Source of the DNA: Paracoccus stylophorae
GTDB lineage: Bacteria; Pseudomonadota; Alphaproteobacteria; Rhodobacterales; Rhodobacteraceae
DNA: 64,000 nucleotides
Assembly: GCF_028553765.1 (NCBI RefSeq)
Contig: NZ_CP067134.1
Location: forward strand, 1,655,001-1,719,000
Direction of reading: 5' to 3'
Positions within the stretch are counted from its first letter, which is position 1; the number at the start of each line of letters is the position of its first letter. Shown in pieces: positions 53,301-62,463 of this stretch. The notes beneath the pieces are model-generated. The model saw nothing but the letters and a program-made list of their open reading frames with translations. It was not told the DNA's origin and did not search any database. A program made the position numbers and the translations under genes.

Positions 53301-54884
53301 CTCGAAGGCGTGGTGGACGCAGATATCGTCGAACGCGACCTCGGTCGCGTTCCAGTCGTTCAGAACCCGATCCCGTTCCGCCTTGGGCATCGGTGCGATG
53401 TCGCCCACGCGCCCGCCCTGCGCCAGTCCCGCCGCCAGATGCGACAGTCGCGCCGCCAGAAGCTGCGCCGACGCCGCGTCGAGGCGCGAGGCGTCGTGGT
53501 AAAGCCGCCCGCTTTCGGGTGCCAGAGAGATCACGGTTCCAGCCACCGGCGCATCGCCGGCCGCCGCAACGCCGATCTGCGGTCGCTGCGGCATTTCGAT
53601 GGCCGGATCGCGCAGCGGCAGGTCCAGCGCGAAGGCCGGATAGCGGCGCGCGCGGTCCAGCGCCGCGGCCATGCGCGCGCGCAACGCATCGGCGGTTTCC
53701 GCCGGATCGGCGACGGCGCGCAGCGGCACCCAGTCCGACAGATACCCCGGCGCACGGGGCGCGGCCGGATCGTGCAGCGCCAGATCGACCGCCTCGCCGC
53801 CTGACAGCCCGGTGGCCAGCATCGCGGCGGCGGCCAGCAGATCGTCCGCCCCGCCCTCGACCGGCAGCGCCTGCCAGTCGCCCTGCGATTCGTCGCCGTT
53901 CGCCAGCGGAACCAGCGCCGCCGCGAATGATTTCAACGCGCTGCGCCAATAACCTTCGCCCGGCGCCACGGCCTTCATTGCGTCGGTCAACGCCGCGTCA
54001 TCGCCGCCAGAGGCCAGCGTCGTGCCCTGAAGGCGTGCCGGATCGAATTCCGACCCGTCCAGCGCCGCCAACCCGGTCAGCCGCAACGCGCCGTCGGCAA
54101 ACATCACCGTCGCACCCTGTTCGTCGGCGGCAATGACCGTGCCCGGTGCGCCGGAACCTTCGGCCGGTTCGACATGGGACACGGCGATCACGCGCCCCTC
54201 CACCTCGAACTTGGCCAGTGCCAGCGGGTTGGCGTAATCGCCGTGATCCAGACCCCGGATCAGACGCGATGCAGCCTCGCGCGGGGCGTTGAAATCCAGC
54301 CGCGCCGCTCCCTCGGGGCGGTCCGCGCGGGCGTGATAGAAGCGCTGCGACAGATCCTGCTTTTGCCGTCGCAGCCCGTTTTCCACCTGTCCGATCACCG
54401 CGCCGAAACTGTCGATGGCCGCCTCGAAGGCGCGGGTGTTCAGGGTCAGCGTCGTGTCGTCGGGGGCGATGTCGAACAGGCGCTGTTCCAGGATGTCGCC
54501 CTCATCAAGGCCGCCTTCGATCAGATGCCAGGTGATGCCGTGCTGCGTGTCGCCCTGCAGGATTGCCCACGCGGGCGTGTTCAGACCCGCGCGGCGCGGC
54601 AGCGGCCCGTCATGGAAGTTGATCGCCCCCTTCGCGGCGCGGTCCAGCAGCGCGTCGGGAACCAGCGACAGGTTGGCGATGCTGAACAACCAGTCATAGT
54701 GCAGATCGCCCGGCTCGCGCGTGTCCGGCTGCGGCAGCACGCTGATGCCCTGATCCTCGGCCCAGTCGCGGATCGCCGGATCGCGGGTCAGCACGGCGGC
54801 GACGGAATGGCCACGGTCGCGCCACTGGGTGGCGCACTGGATCAGCAGGGATTCGTTGCCGATGAAAAGGGCGGATTGCGTCAT
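50322..54884 (-). CDS. NRPS-like synthetase: formyltransferase, degenerate C, A interrupted by LLM monooxygenase, carrier
   Basis: 1520 aa. Residues 1-300 are a formyltransferase domain (INFHDGPLPRRAG, ITWHLIEGGLDEGD). Residues 310-510 keep only the end of a condensation domain; no HHxxxDG was found. The adenylation domain starts near 535 (LTYAQLN, KAGGAYVPLDPAYP, LIYTSGSTGRPKG at about 668). It is interrupted at about 753-1115 by a MupA/Atu3671-type luciferase-like flavin monooxygenase (FSLFYWGNDD, YPNPSVTGAAVAAVTKN, ASGWHPEDFVL), and resumes with ENMYGPTETT near 1186. A carrier domain (FFALGGHSLLAVQAH) at about 1433 precedes a charged tail. This suggests activation, N- or alpha-oxidation and possibly formylation of one amino acid. 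Overlaps the GT2 stop by four bases. Confidence 0.9.
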   Translation of the reverse strand: MTQSALFIGNESLLIQCATQWRDRGHSVAAVLTRDPAIRDWAEDQGISVLPQPDTREPGDLHYDWLFSIANLSLVPDALLDRAAKGAINFHDGPLPRRAGLNTPAWAILQGDTQHGITWHLIEGGLDEGDILEQRLFDIAPDDTTLTLNTRAFEAAIDSFGAVIGQVENGLRRQKQDLSQRFYHARADRPEGAARLDFNAPREAASRLIRGLDHGDYANPLALAKFEVEGRVIAVSHVEPAEGSGAPGTVIAADEQGATVMFADGALRLTGLAALDGSEFDPARLQGTTLASGGDDAALTDAMKAVAPGEGYWRSALKSFAAALVPLANGDESQGDWQALPVEGGADDLLAAAAMLATGLSGGEAVDLALHDPAAPRAPGYLSDWVPLRAVADPAETADALRARMAAALDRARRYPAFALDLPLRDPAIEMPQRPQIGVAAAGDAPVAGTVISLAPESGRLYHDASRLDAASAQLLAARLSHLAAGLAQGGRVGDIAPMPKAERDRVLNDWNATEVAFDDICVHHAFEAQAARTPDAIALTVEDRDLTYAQLNERANRAAHVLRQMGVEPGALVGVHTGRSEHLLIGTLAIMKAGGAYVPLDPAYPADRIALYIEDSGCTVIVTEAALSQNLPAHGAELLVLDQDSRIGAAATENPDSGVTTGDLAYLIYTSGSTGRPKGVMLEHRNVANFFAGMDGRVQHDAGGVWLAVTSLSFDISVLELFYTLARGFRVVLMGDTERALVSGGASVSARPMDFSLFYWGNDDGIGREKYQLLLDGARFADQHGFCAVWTPERHFHAFGGPYPNPSVTGAAVAAVTKNLEVRAGSCVAPLHHPIRIAEEWAVIDNLTNGRTGLAIASGWHPEDFVLRAENAPPENKPAMYKSIDILRRLWRGEKVAFPMAGGKMVDVLTQPRPVSDEINIWVTTAGNPQTWKEAGELGAHVLTHLLGQSIDEVGEKIAIYHKALRDSGRDPAKYRVTLMLHSYLAQDRDTAREVARQPMKDYLASAAALVKQYAWAFPAFKKPQGVSNPMEIDLGSLSEEENDAILEFAFHRYFEDSGLFGTVDELLPRVEQLKNIGVTEIAALIDYGIPRAQVLEGLKPLAELLARANAGTAPADDDFSIAAQIRRHDVTHLQCTPSMARMIAMNDDARAALGRVRHLLIGGEALSGSLVADLNKASDASIENMYGPTETTVWSTTATADAAQPVASIGTPIANTQIYVLDDAMQPVPVGAPGELWIGGAGVARGYWQRDDLTQDRFKPNPFHDGRMYRTGDLVRWQTDGRLEFLGRADHQVKMRGYRIELGEIEAVSEGFAGVRQAVVLAREDRPGDMRLVAYVTGDSWLSTDALRDHLAQVLPAHMVPAHVVKLPEFPLTPNRKVDRKALPAPADAITQAAQSYVAPSMGVQATIAQVWSRILNRPQIGARDNFFALGGHSLLAVQAHREIRQALGGGVKLSITDIFQFPTLEGLAGHLGAEDAANLAAEPDSGGGDGGSAEDRAAARADAMSRRRALRAGRDRS

Positions 54885-55879
54885 GTCGTCCTCTCGGTGG
54901 CGGAAGCCTTGTCAGTATGAACGGAAGCGGGCCGGATGCCGGTCGTCAGCGCGCGAATGTCGTGGGCCAGCAGATCGCGCATGAAGCCGCGCGACCCGCT
55001 GCGGCGCGAACTGCCAAGCGCCACCCGCAGCCGGTTGATCGCCAGCCCCGCCGTCTGCGCCAGCGTCGCGGCCACCGCCGTCGCCAGCCCGTGATTCTTG
55101 CGGAAATATCGCCAGCGGCTGTCGAACCAGTAGTCCGGCGTGCGCGCCCATTCCTTCATCCCGGTCGAGACCGATCCGATATGCGCGACGCGGCTGGCCG
55201 GCACGTAATCGGTCTGCCATCCGGCCCGCGCCGCACGCAGGCACAGATCGGTTTCCTCGAAATACAGGAAATATTCCTCGTCGAACGCGCCGATCCGGTC
55301 CAGCATGTCCTGCCGCATCATCAGGCTGGCGCCCGCGACCCAGTCCATGCGCGCGACCTGTTCGGGGATCGGCTGCGGGATGACCGCGTGGCGCAGGAGG
55401 CGGCTGATGGGGCCGGTCTGGGCCGCGCCCTCGAACTCGGACGCGACCGAGGGAAAGCGGAAACAGGTGACATGCGGCGCATCGTCGGTGCCGTGGATAT
55501 AGCTGCCGGCCAGTCCGGTCTGTTTATGGTCTTGCAGATGATCGCGCAGCACACGGATCGCATCCGGCGCGGGAAAGGCGTCCGAGTTCAGAAGATAGAC
55601 GTAATCGGGCCGCGCCCCGTCCGCCAGACCGGTGCGGATACCGGCATTGTTGCCCGCCCCGAAACCGCCGTTGCGGCCTGACTGGACGACCCGCACGCGC
55701 GACCAGCCGCTATCCGCGACCGCCGCGCGCAGTCTTTCCTCGGACCCGTCGCCGCTGTCGTTGTCGACGATGACGATCCCGCCCGCAACGCCCTCCATCG
55801 CCGCGATTGCCGCCTCGGCGGCGCGGATGGTCATGTCTGGCGTGCGCCAGTTCAGGATGATAGTCAGAACGCGTGCCAT
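54881..55879 (-). CDS. Glycosyltransferase family 2 protein (B, rhamnosyltransferase-like)
   Basis: 332-aa GT-A enzyme of the WcaE/rhamnosyltransferase type: LTIILNWRTPDMTIRAAEAA, IVIVDNDSGDGS, QSGRNGGFGAGNNAGIR, YLLNSDAFP (DxD-equivalent) and FLYFEETDLCLRARRAG-like EETDLCLRAARAGW. C-terminal basic helices end near residue 310. Placed between PKS and NRPS genes (3 bp after the PKS, overlapping the NRPS), so a sugar is probably added to, or assembled with, the product. Confidence 0.9.
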   Translation of the reverse strand: MARVLTIILNWRTPDMTIRAAEAAIAAMEGVAGGIVIVDNDSGDGSEERLRAAVADSGWSRVRVVQSGRNGGFGAGNNAGIRTGLADGARPDYVYLLNSDAFPAPDAIRVLRDHLQDHKQTGLAGSYIHGTDDAPHVTCFRFPSVASEFEGAAQTGPISRLLRHAVIPQPIPEQVARMDWVAGASLMMRQDMLDRIGAFDEEYFLYFEETDLCLRAARAGWQTDYVPASRVAHIGSVSTGMKEWARTPDYWFDSRWRYFRKNHGLATAVAATLAQTAGLAINRLRVALGSSRRSGSRGFMRDLLAHDIRALTTGIRPASVHTDKASATERTT

Positions 55880-55882
55880 GCC

Positions 55883-58800
55883 CTACTCCGCCGCCTGCGC
55901 CATCGGCGTGTCGATATCGGCCTCGGCCTCGGCGATCACCTCGCGCATGCGCGCCGCCATCACCCTGACATTGGGTTCCAGCACCATGCTGTCATGATCG
56001 CCCGGCACCTCGATCACCTGAAGATCGGGCGCAAAGCGCGTCAGATCGTTGTCGGCGAAAACATACTCCCTGGCGCGGCTGACCCATTTCCCGCCCGAGA
56101 CCTGCCAGTGCAGATCCAGCGGCGGGCGGATCAGCACCACGCGCCCGTCGCGAGGCTGCATGTCGTAATCGGGCAGCGCGGCCCGGAACGCCGCCTCGAT
56201 GGCGGTGTTGTGGAACTGGTTCGCGGCCTCGGGCGCGGCATTGGCGCGGTCGGCCTGCTGGCGTTTCCAGTCGGCGCGCGCCTTGAACCACTCCACCAGA
56301 TAACCCGGCCCCTTGCGGCGCAGTTCCGCCAGCTTGATCAGCGCCTTGTCCTGCCGCGACAGATGCGGGCGCATCGGCAGCGGCGTGTCCAGCAGCACGG
56401 TCAGCGCGACCTGATCGCCCTGCGCCTCAAGCTGGCGCGCCATTTCCCACGCGATCAGGCCGCCGCCCGAGAAGCCGCCCAGAAGATACGGGCCAGATGG
56501 CTGAACCTGCTTCAATTCCGCGATGTAATCCCTTGCGGCATCGACGAAATTGTCGTGCGGCTGATCCTCTCCGAACAGGCCGCGGGCCTGCATCCCATAA
56601 AAGGGCCGGTCACCGCCCAGAAGCTGCGCCAGGTGCCGCAGGTTCAGCACATTGCCGAACATGCCCGCGACCAGGAAGAACGGACGCCGCGGCCCGCCCT
56701 CGCCCTGATGCATCGGCACCAGATGGGTGAAACGCCGGGCCGGGGTCTTTTTCGGCGCGTCGGAGGCGGCGCTGTCCTGCGGGCCGATGCGATCCTCGAT
56801 CAGGGCGGCGCAGGCGGCGATGGTCGGCGCCTCGAACAGGACCGAGATCGGGAAATCGACCGAATAGGTCTTGCGGATCGTCGCGAACAGCCGCACCGCG
56901 ATCAGCGAATGGCCGCCCAGATCGAAGAAGCTGTCCTCGACCCCGACCTGTTCGACGCCCAGCAATTCCTGCCAGAAGCCGACCAGCGTGCGTTCGATGC
57001 CGTTGCGCGGTTCGACATAGTCGCTGTCAAGCTGCGGACGTTCAAAGCCCTGGCGCTGTTCGACATCCTCGGCGCCCTGCCCGGCCTGCGCGATCAGATC
57101 CGGCAGCGGAATCGAGGACACGACGACCTGCGACCTGCCGGTGTCCAGCGCGCGCAGGAACGCCTCTGCCCCCTCATCGGGCCGGATGCCCTGCGACAGG
57201 TTGTGCTGCAGCCGTTCCTCGGCCGGCGACAGCCTGCGACCGTCCTGACCCGCATCCGCAAACACGATGTCGCGCTGCCCGCCCGATGCGCCGAATTCCA
57301 GCGCGCCTTCAAGCCGGTGGATGATGAAGTTCGTAATCTCGATCAACACGCGGCCATCGGGATCGGTCAGCGTGATGTCGAACCGGGCGAACGGGTTTGC
57401 GGCGCGATTGTCGCCGGCGTTGCGCACCCAACTGCGGATCTCGGGTGTCAGCGGCGCATGCACGCGGACCGAGCCATAGCTGACCGGCACCCAAAGGTGA
57501 TCGGGCCGGTAGCCGTCGATCAGCCCCATCGCCCAGCCCGTCGCCAGATCCATCAGCGCGGGATGGATCGGCCAGCCCTGCGCCGGTTCGCCGCGGAAGG
57601 CATCCGGCAGCGCCAGCTCGGCCAGCCCCTCACCCTCGCCATAGGCGCGACGCCGCAGCACCCGCCAGCGCGGCCCGAACCGCAGATGCGCCTCTTGCGG
57701 GCTGACAAGACCGTTCGGATCGGCCTCGACATCGCGTGAACAGCGCGCTGAAATGGCATTGAGATCAACAGGTTCGGCAGAACCTGCGCCAAACCCGATC
57801 TGCGCCTGTGCGTTCAGTTCGAACCCGGCGCGCCCGTCCGCGACGGCGTCGCTGCGGATCTGGACGCCATAGCCTTCCTCGTTGCGCGACAGCGTCAGGC
57901 GCAGCTGACGAGGGGTCTCGTCATCGACCGCCAGGGGGCGGAAGAAATACAGATCGCGGATCTCGAACCCGCCCTGTTCGCCGTTCGCGCGCAGGGCCTG
58001 GGCGATCAGATCCAGATAGCCGGTTCCCGGCACAAGGGATTGTCCGTCCCGCGTCCGGTGGCCGTCCAGCAGCCAGTGCCGGGTCGTCAGTTCGGTGGTG
58101 AAGACGCGATTGCCGTCGCTGTCGAAACTGGCCTTCTCCAGCATCGGCGTGCCCGCATCGGTCACCGGCGCGGGTTCGGGATCGGCCAGCGCCTCGGCCG
58201 CCATGCCGACGCCGGTCCAGATGCCCCAGTTGATTGCGGTCACCACCGTCTTGCCGCCGGCGCGCGATTTCGCCCAGGCGTTCAGAAACTCGTTCGCGGC
58301 CACGTAATCGACCTGCCCGGCGGGCGCCGTCGCGGTCGAGGTCGAGCTGAACACCACCATCCGCCCGACCGATCCGTCGGGAAACACCTTGTCCAGCACC
58401 TCGGTCCCGTGAACCTTGGGGGCGAAGACGTTTTCCACGTGACCGGGCGTCTTTGCCAGGATCGGCGCGTCGTCGATCACCCCGGCGCCATGGATCACCG
58501 CATCGATGCGGCCGAATCGCTGCACGGTCAGGTCGCGCGCGGCCTGCATGTCCTGAAGGTTGCAGACATCGGCGGTCAGGCAGATCACCTCGGCCCCGGC
58601 CGCTTCCAGCGCCTGCACCCCGCGGATGCGGGTGGCGATGGTGTCGTTCGGCGCGGCGCTGCGCAGGATGCGGTCCCATTGATCGCGGGCGGGCAGCGCG
58701 CGACGCCCGACCAGCGCGATCCGCGCCCCGTGATCGCGGGCCAGACGTTCGGCGACGGTCAGCCCGATGCCGCCATAACCGCCGGTCAGCAGCACGACCG

Positions 58801-61800
58801 CACCCTGCGGCAGCCCGCCGGTCGCCTCGGCCAGTTGCAGTTGCCGCCAGCCCAACTCGTATCGCCGGTCGCCGCGCAGCGCGGCCGACAGGTCCGCCGG
58901 CTGGGCCAGCATCTCTTCCAGCACATGATCGGTCAGCCCGTCCCACGCCGCCTCGTTCCGCCGCCCCTCGGGCAGGGTCAGATCCAGCGAGGAGCAGGTC
59001 ACGCCCGGCAATTCGCGCGGCATCACCCGCAGCGGGCCGGCGATCGTGGCCTTTTCGGGATGCGGCAGCGCCTCGGACCTGATCTGCGCCGCGCCGTTCG
59101 TCACGGCCAGCAGATGGACCGGGCGCGGCAGGTTTTCCTCTTCCATCGCCTGGGCCAGGAACATCAGGCTGTAGAAGCCCTGTTCCTGATTGCGGTGGAA
59201 GAAGCTGGAACCGGGGCGGAACGTCTGTCCCGCCGTCACCAGCCAGAAATGCGCGATCCGCTGCGGGGCCAGCCCCGCCGCGACCAGATCGTGGATCAGC
59301 CGGTCGTAATCCTCGCGCCCGCGTTCGGGCGAGATGGTAAAGACATCCTCGCCGGTGCGGGCAAAGACGTCGCCCGCCCGAACCTCGATCACGCGCTGGC
59401 CGGCATCGCGCAGCCGGCGGATCGCGCGCGCGGCCAGCCCGGCCTCGTCGGCAAAGACCAGCCATGTGCGTGGGTCGGCCTGGTCCAGCTCATCCGCCTC
59501 GACCTCGCATTCGGCGGCGCGCGGGCGCCAATGCGGCTGCCAGCCCCAGTTCTCGACCCCCTCGACCCGTTCGATCAGCGCATCCTCGGCCTCGGCGCTG
59601 GCGCGCCCCGGTTCGATGAAATAGCTGGCGCGCTGGAACGGATAGGTCGGCAGCGGCACCCGGTTGCGCCGCGCCTCGCCCCAGATCGGGGTCCAGTCCA
59701 CGGGCAGGCCAAGCGCCCACAGCCGGCCGACGGTCGCGATGAAGAATTCGTCGTCCGCCACGTCCTGCTGCGGATGGCGCAGCGCCGGCACGACCTGATT
59801 GGCCGGAACGCCGTTGGCCTGCGCCAGCGATGACAGGGCGCGGCCCGGTCCCATCTCGATATAGACGCGGCATTTGCGGTCCGTCAGATGCGCGATGCCG
59901 TCGGCGAAATTGACCGTATTGCGCAGATGCGCGACCCAGTAATCCGGGCTGGTCGCCTCGGCCTCGGTCAGCGGTTTGCCGGTCCGGTTGGAGATCACCG
60001 GCAGGCGCGGCGCGGTCAGGTCGATGGACCGCAGATAGTCGCCGAACCGGGTCAGGATCGGTTCCAGCATGCGACTGTGGGCGGCAATGTCGATCTGGAT
60101 CCGCTGCGCCTCGATCTCATCGCCCGCCAGCCGCGATTCCAGCGCGTCCAGCGCCGATTGCGGGCCCGACACGACGCACAGATCGGGCGCGTTCACCGAC
60201 GCCATGTCCAGATCGTCGGCCCAATAGGGTTGCAGATCCTGCTGCGACAGCGGCACCGACAACATGCCGCCCGGCGCGATGGTGTCGAACAGCTGGCCGC
60301 GCAGATGCACAAGGCCGATGCAGTCCTCAAACGACATCACGCCGGCCAGGCAGGCGGCCGTATTCTCGCCCATCGAATGGCCGATCAGCGCGGCGGGCCG
60401 GACGCCCCAATCCATCCACAGCTGCGCCAGCGCATATTCGGTGATCATGATCAGCGGCAGCTGGACCGAGGGTTTCTTCAACCGCTCGACCGCGTCGGCC
60501 CTGCCGTCCGCATCGGGCAGCCACAGCGCGCGCAGATCGTAGTCCAGGCTGGGGGCCAGATGATCCAGCCCCTTGTCCATCCATTCGCGGAACACCGGCT
60601 CGGTCTCGTAAAGATCGCGGGCCATGCCGGCGAATTGCGCGCCGCCGCCGGGGAACATGAACACCGCCTCGGGACGTTCGGGCAGTTCCTGATGGGTGAA
60701 GACCGTGCGGGGATCGGCCTCGTCCAGCTTTTCGGCGGCGTCTTCGTGGCTGCCGGCCACCAGCACGCGCCGATATTCGAACGCGCGGCGGCCTTCCTTC
60801 AGGGTCCAGGCCACGTCGGCCAGATCCTGTTCGGGATGGGCGCGCAGATGCGCGGCCAGGTTCCGGCTGGCCTGATCCAGCGCGGTCTTGCTGCGCGCCG
60901 ACAGGACCAGCAACTGGAACGGCCAGTCGCTTTCCTCAGACGGGGCGCGTTCCGGCGCCTCCTCGACGATGGCGTGGGCGTTGGTGCCGCCGACGCCAAG
61001 GCTGTTCACGCCGGCGCGACGCGGTGCGCCCTTCAGCCGCGGGAAATCGTTCAGCCGGTCGTTCACCCGGAACGGAGAATTGTCAAAGTCGATGGCCGGA
61101 TTCGGCGCCTCGTATCCAAGCGAGGGCGGGATCTGGCCGTGATGCAGCGCCATGCTGACCTTGATCAGGCTGGCCACGCCTGCGGCGGTATCCGTGTGGC
61201 CGATATTCGTCTTGACGCTGCCGATCCCGCAAAATCCGCGATCCTGCGTCGTTTCCTCGAATGCCTGCGTCAGGGCCGCAACCTCGATCGGGTCGCCCAG
61301 ATAGGTGCCGGTGCCGTGACATTCGACATAGCCGATCGTGTCGGCGCTGACCCCGGCGATGCCATGCGCCTCGGCAATGGCGCGGGCCTGCCCCTCGACC
61401 GAGGGGGCCAGATAGCCGGCCTTGGCCGCGCCGTCATTGTTGATCGCCGTGCCGCGCAGCACCGCCCAGATGTGATCGCCGTCGGCCAGCGCATCCTCCA
61501 GCCGGCGCAGCACGACGCAAGCGGCGCCGGACCCGAAGACGGTTCCCTGCGCGCGGTGATCAAAAGCGTGGCAATGCCCGTCGGGCGACAGGATCTCGCC
61601 TTCTTCGAACAGATAGCCGCGCGCATGCGGCAATTCGATGGTGACACCGCCCGCCAGCGCCATGTCGCATTCGCCGTTCAGCAGCGATTGCGCCGCCTGA
61701 TGCACCGCCACCAGCGAGGTCGAACACGCCGTCTGGATCGACAGGCTGGGACCCTTCAGGTCGAAGATGTGGCTGACGCGGGTGGACAGGAAATCCTTGT

Positions 61801-62281
61801 CGTTGCCGGTATGGCGCAGCAGGAACATGCCGGTATTGCGAACCAGATCCGGGTTCGAGCAGACGTTGAAATAGAAATAGCTGCCCATCCCGCAGCCCGC
61901 GAACACGCCGATGGGGCCGTCGAAGCCTTCGGGCGTGTGGCCCGAATCCTCCAACGCTTCCCACGCGCATTCCAGGAACTGGCGATGCTGGGGGTCCATG
62001 ATCGCCGCCTCCTTGGGCGACAACCCGAAGAACTCGGCGTCGAACTTTTCGAAATCCTGCAGGACCGAGGCTGCGGGCACGTAATTCTTTTGCCGCATCC
62101 GCGCCGGGCTTTCGCCGCTTTCGGTCAGTTCCTCGACCGACAGGCGCCGGATGGATTCGATCCCGTCGCGCAGATTGGCCCAGAAGCGCGCCACATCGGG
62201 CGCGTCGGGCAGATGCGCGGCCATGCCGGTAATGGCGATCGCGCCTTCGGGAATCGGTGCAGACATGTTCTGACCAGTCAT
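55883..62281 (-). CDS. Type I polyketide synthase, KS-AT-KR-DH-ACP-TE
   Basis: About 2132 aa. KS: Cys in QTACSTSLVAV (about 192), His in ECHGTGTYLGDPIEV and KTNIGHTDTAAG. AT: FMFPGGGAQFAG and nucleophile GHSMGENTAA (about 640). After a structural segment, KR at 1165-1370 (LLTGGYGGIGL, VFSSTSTA, VDYVAANEF). A dehydratase-type double hotdog follows (HRTRDGQSLVP near 1415; HPALMDLATGWA). ACP near 1795 (FFDLGGHSLIAVRLF). TE at 1875-2125 (FFLVAGMFGNVL, GFSGGGLIAWEMA, GDHD). The DH lies after the KR, not before. I prefer the start at 62281, which overlaps a small ORF stop (ATGA); 62305 is possible. One module: a single two-carbon extension, then release. Confidence 0.92.
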   Translation of the reverse strand: MTGQNMSAPIPEGAIAITGMAAHLPDAPDVARFWANLRDGIESIRRLSVEELTESGESPARMRQKNYVPAASVLQDFEKFDAEFFGLSPKEAAIMDPQHRQFLECAWEALEDSGHTPEGFDGPIGVFAGCGMGSYFYFNVCSNPDLVRNTGMFLLRHTGNDKDFLSTRVSHIFDLKGPSLSIQTACSTSLVAVHQAAQSLLNGECDMALAGGVTIELPHARGYLFEEGEILSPDGHCHAFDHRAQGTVFGSGAACVVLRRLEDALADGDHIWAVLRGTAINNDGAAKAGYLAPSVEGQARAIAEAHGIAGVSADTIGYVECHGTGTYLGDPIEVAALTQAFEETTQDRGFCGIGSVKTNIGHTDTAAGVASLIKVSMALHHGQIPPSLGYEAPNPAIDFDNSPFRVNDRLNDFPRLKGAPRRAGVNSLGVGGTNAHAIVEEAPERAPSEESDWPFQLLVLSARSKTALDQASRNLAAHLRAHPEQDLADVAWTLKEGRRAFEYRRVLVAGSHEDAAEKLDEADPRTVFTHQELPERPEAVFMFPGGGAQFAGMARDLYETEPVFREWMDKGLDHLAPSLDYDLRALWLPDADGRADAVERLKKPSVQLPLIMITEYALAQLWMDWGVRPAALIGHSMGENTAACLAGVMSFEDCIGLVHLRGQLFDTIAPGGMLSVPLSQQDLQPYWADDLDMASVNAPDLCVVSGPQSALDALESRLAGDEIEAQRIQIDIAAHSRMLEPILTRFGDYLRSIDLTAPRLPVISNRTGKPLTEAEATSPDYWVAHLRNTVNFADGIAHLTDRKCRVYIEMGPGRALSSLAQANGVPANQVVPALRHPQQDVADDEFFIATVGRLWALGLPVDWTPIWGEARRNRVPLPTYPFQRASYFIEPGRASAEAEDALIERVEGVENWGWQPHWRPRAAECEVEADELDQADPRTWLVFADEAGLAARAIRRLRDAGQRVIEVRAGDVFARTGEDVFTISPERGREDYDRLIHDLVAAGLAPQRIAHFWLVTAGQTFRPGSSFFHRNQEQGFYSLMFLAQAMEEENLPRPVHLLAVTNGAAQIRSEALPHPEKATIAGPLRVMPRELPGVTCSSLDLTLPEGRRNEAAWDGLTDHVLEEMLAQPADLSAALRGDRRYELGWRQLQLAEATGGLPQGAVVLLTGGYGGIGLTVAERLARDHGARIALVGRRALPARDQWDRILRSAAPNDTIATRIRGVQALEAAGAEVICLTADVCNLQDMQAARDLTVQRFGRIDAVIHGAGVIDDAPILAKTPGHVENVFAPKVHGTEVLDKVFPDGSVGRMVVFSSTSTATAPAGQVDYVAANEFLNAWAKSRAGGKTVVTAINWGIWTGVGMAAEALADPEPAPVTDAGTPMLEKASFDSDGNRVFTTELTTRHWLLDGHRTRDGQSLVPGTGYLDLIAQALRANGEQGGFEIRDLYFFRPLAVDDETPRQLRLTLSRNEEGYGVQIRSDAVADGRAGFELNAQAQIGFGAGSAEPVDLNAISARCSRDVEADPNGLVSPQEAHLRFGPRWRVLRRRAYGEGEGLAELALPDAFRGEPAQGWPIHPALMDLATGWAMGLIDGYRPDHLWVPVSYGSVRVHAPLTPEIRSWVRNAGDNRAANPFARFDITLTDPDGRVLIEITNFIIHRLEGALEFGASGGQRDIVFADAGQDGRRLSPAEERLQHNLSQGIRPDEGAEAFLRALDTGRSQVVVSSIPLPDLIAQAGQGAEDVEQRQGFERPQLDSDYVEPRNGIERTLVGFWQELLGVEQVGVEDSFFDLGGHSLIAVRLFATIRKTYSVDFPISVLFEAPTIAACAALIEDRIGPQDSAASDAPKKTPARRFTHLVPMHQGEGGPRRPFFLVAGMFGNVLNLRHLAQLLGGDRPFYGMQARGLFGEDQPHDNFVDAARDYIAELKQVQPSGPYLLGGFSGGGLIAWEMARQLEAQGDQVALTVLLDTPLPMRPHLSRQDKALIKLAELRRKGPGYLVEWFKARADWKRQQADRANAAPEAANQFHNTAIEAAFRAALPDYDMQPRDGRVVLIRPPLDLHWQVSGGKWVSRAREYVFADNDLTRFAPDLQVIEVPGDHDSMVLEPNVRVMAARMREVIAEAEADIDTPMAQAAE

Positions 62282-62463
62282 CGCGCCACCTGTTTCCAAA
62301 TCCATTGCCGCGCAGCCACTGCCTGCGGCGCGCGAATCGACCCGACCGGTCCAGACAATGCTGCGGTGATTGCACCCGCGTCAAACGCGTCAAAATGAGG
62401 CATTTTCGACAAATGCCCCAAGGACGCGACAAACGCCGCCTTCATCTTCATGTCACACACCAC
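62278..62463 (-). CDS. Possible small leader ORF overlapping the PKS start
   Basis: Up to 61 codons (starts at 62463 or 62451, MKMKAAFVASLGHLSKM). Its stop TGA overlaps the PKS ATG at 62281 as ATGA, which would couple translation. No strong ribosome-binding site and no family recognised. Also in this 326-bp space, GCGTCAAA is repeated at about 62378 and 62387. It may be simply chance. Confidence 0.3.
   Translation of the reverse strand: MVCDMKMKAAFVASLGHLSKMPHFDAFDAGAITAALSGPVGSIRAPQAVAARQWIWKQVAR

Noticed and set aside
49782..53804. 1340-codon open frame on the plus strand across the PPTase and NRPS genes
   Set aside because: Same kind of shadow; no motifs, and the opposite strand encodes obvious adenylation, monooxygenase and carrier domains.
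59888..62398. 836-codon plus-strand frame across the PKS gene
   Set aside because: Shadow of the KS and AT coding region; composition rich in Arg/Gln/His without any fold-like pattern.
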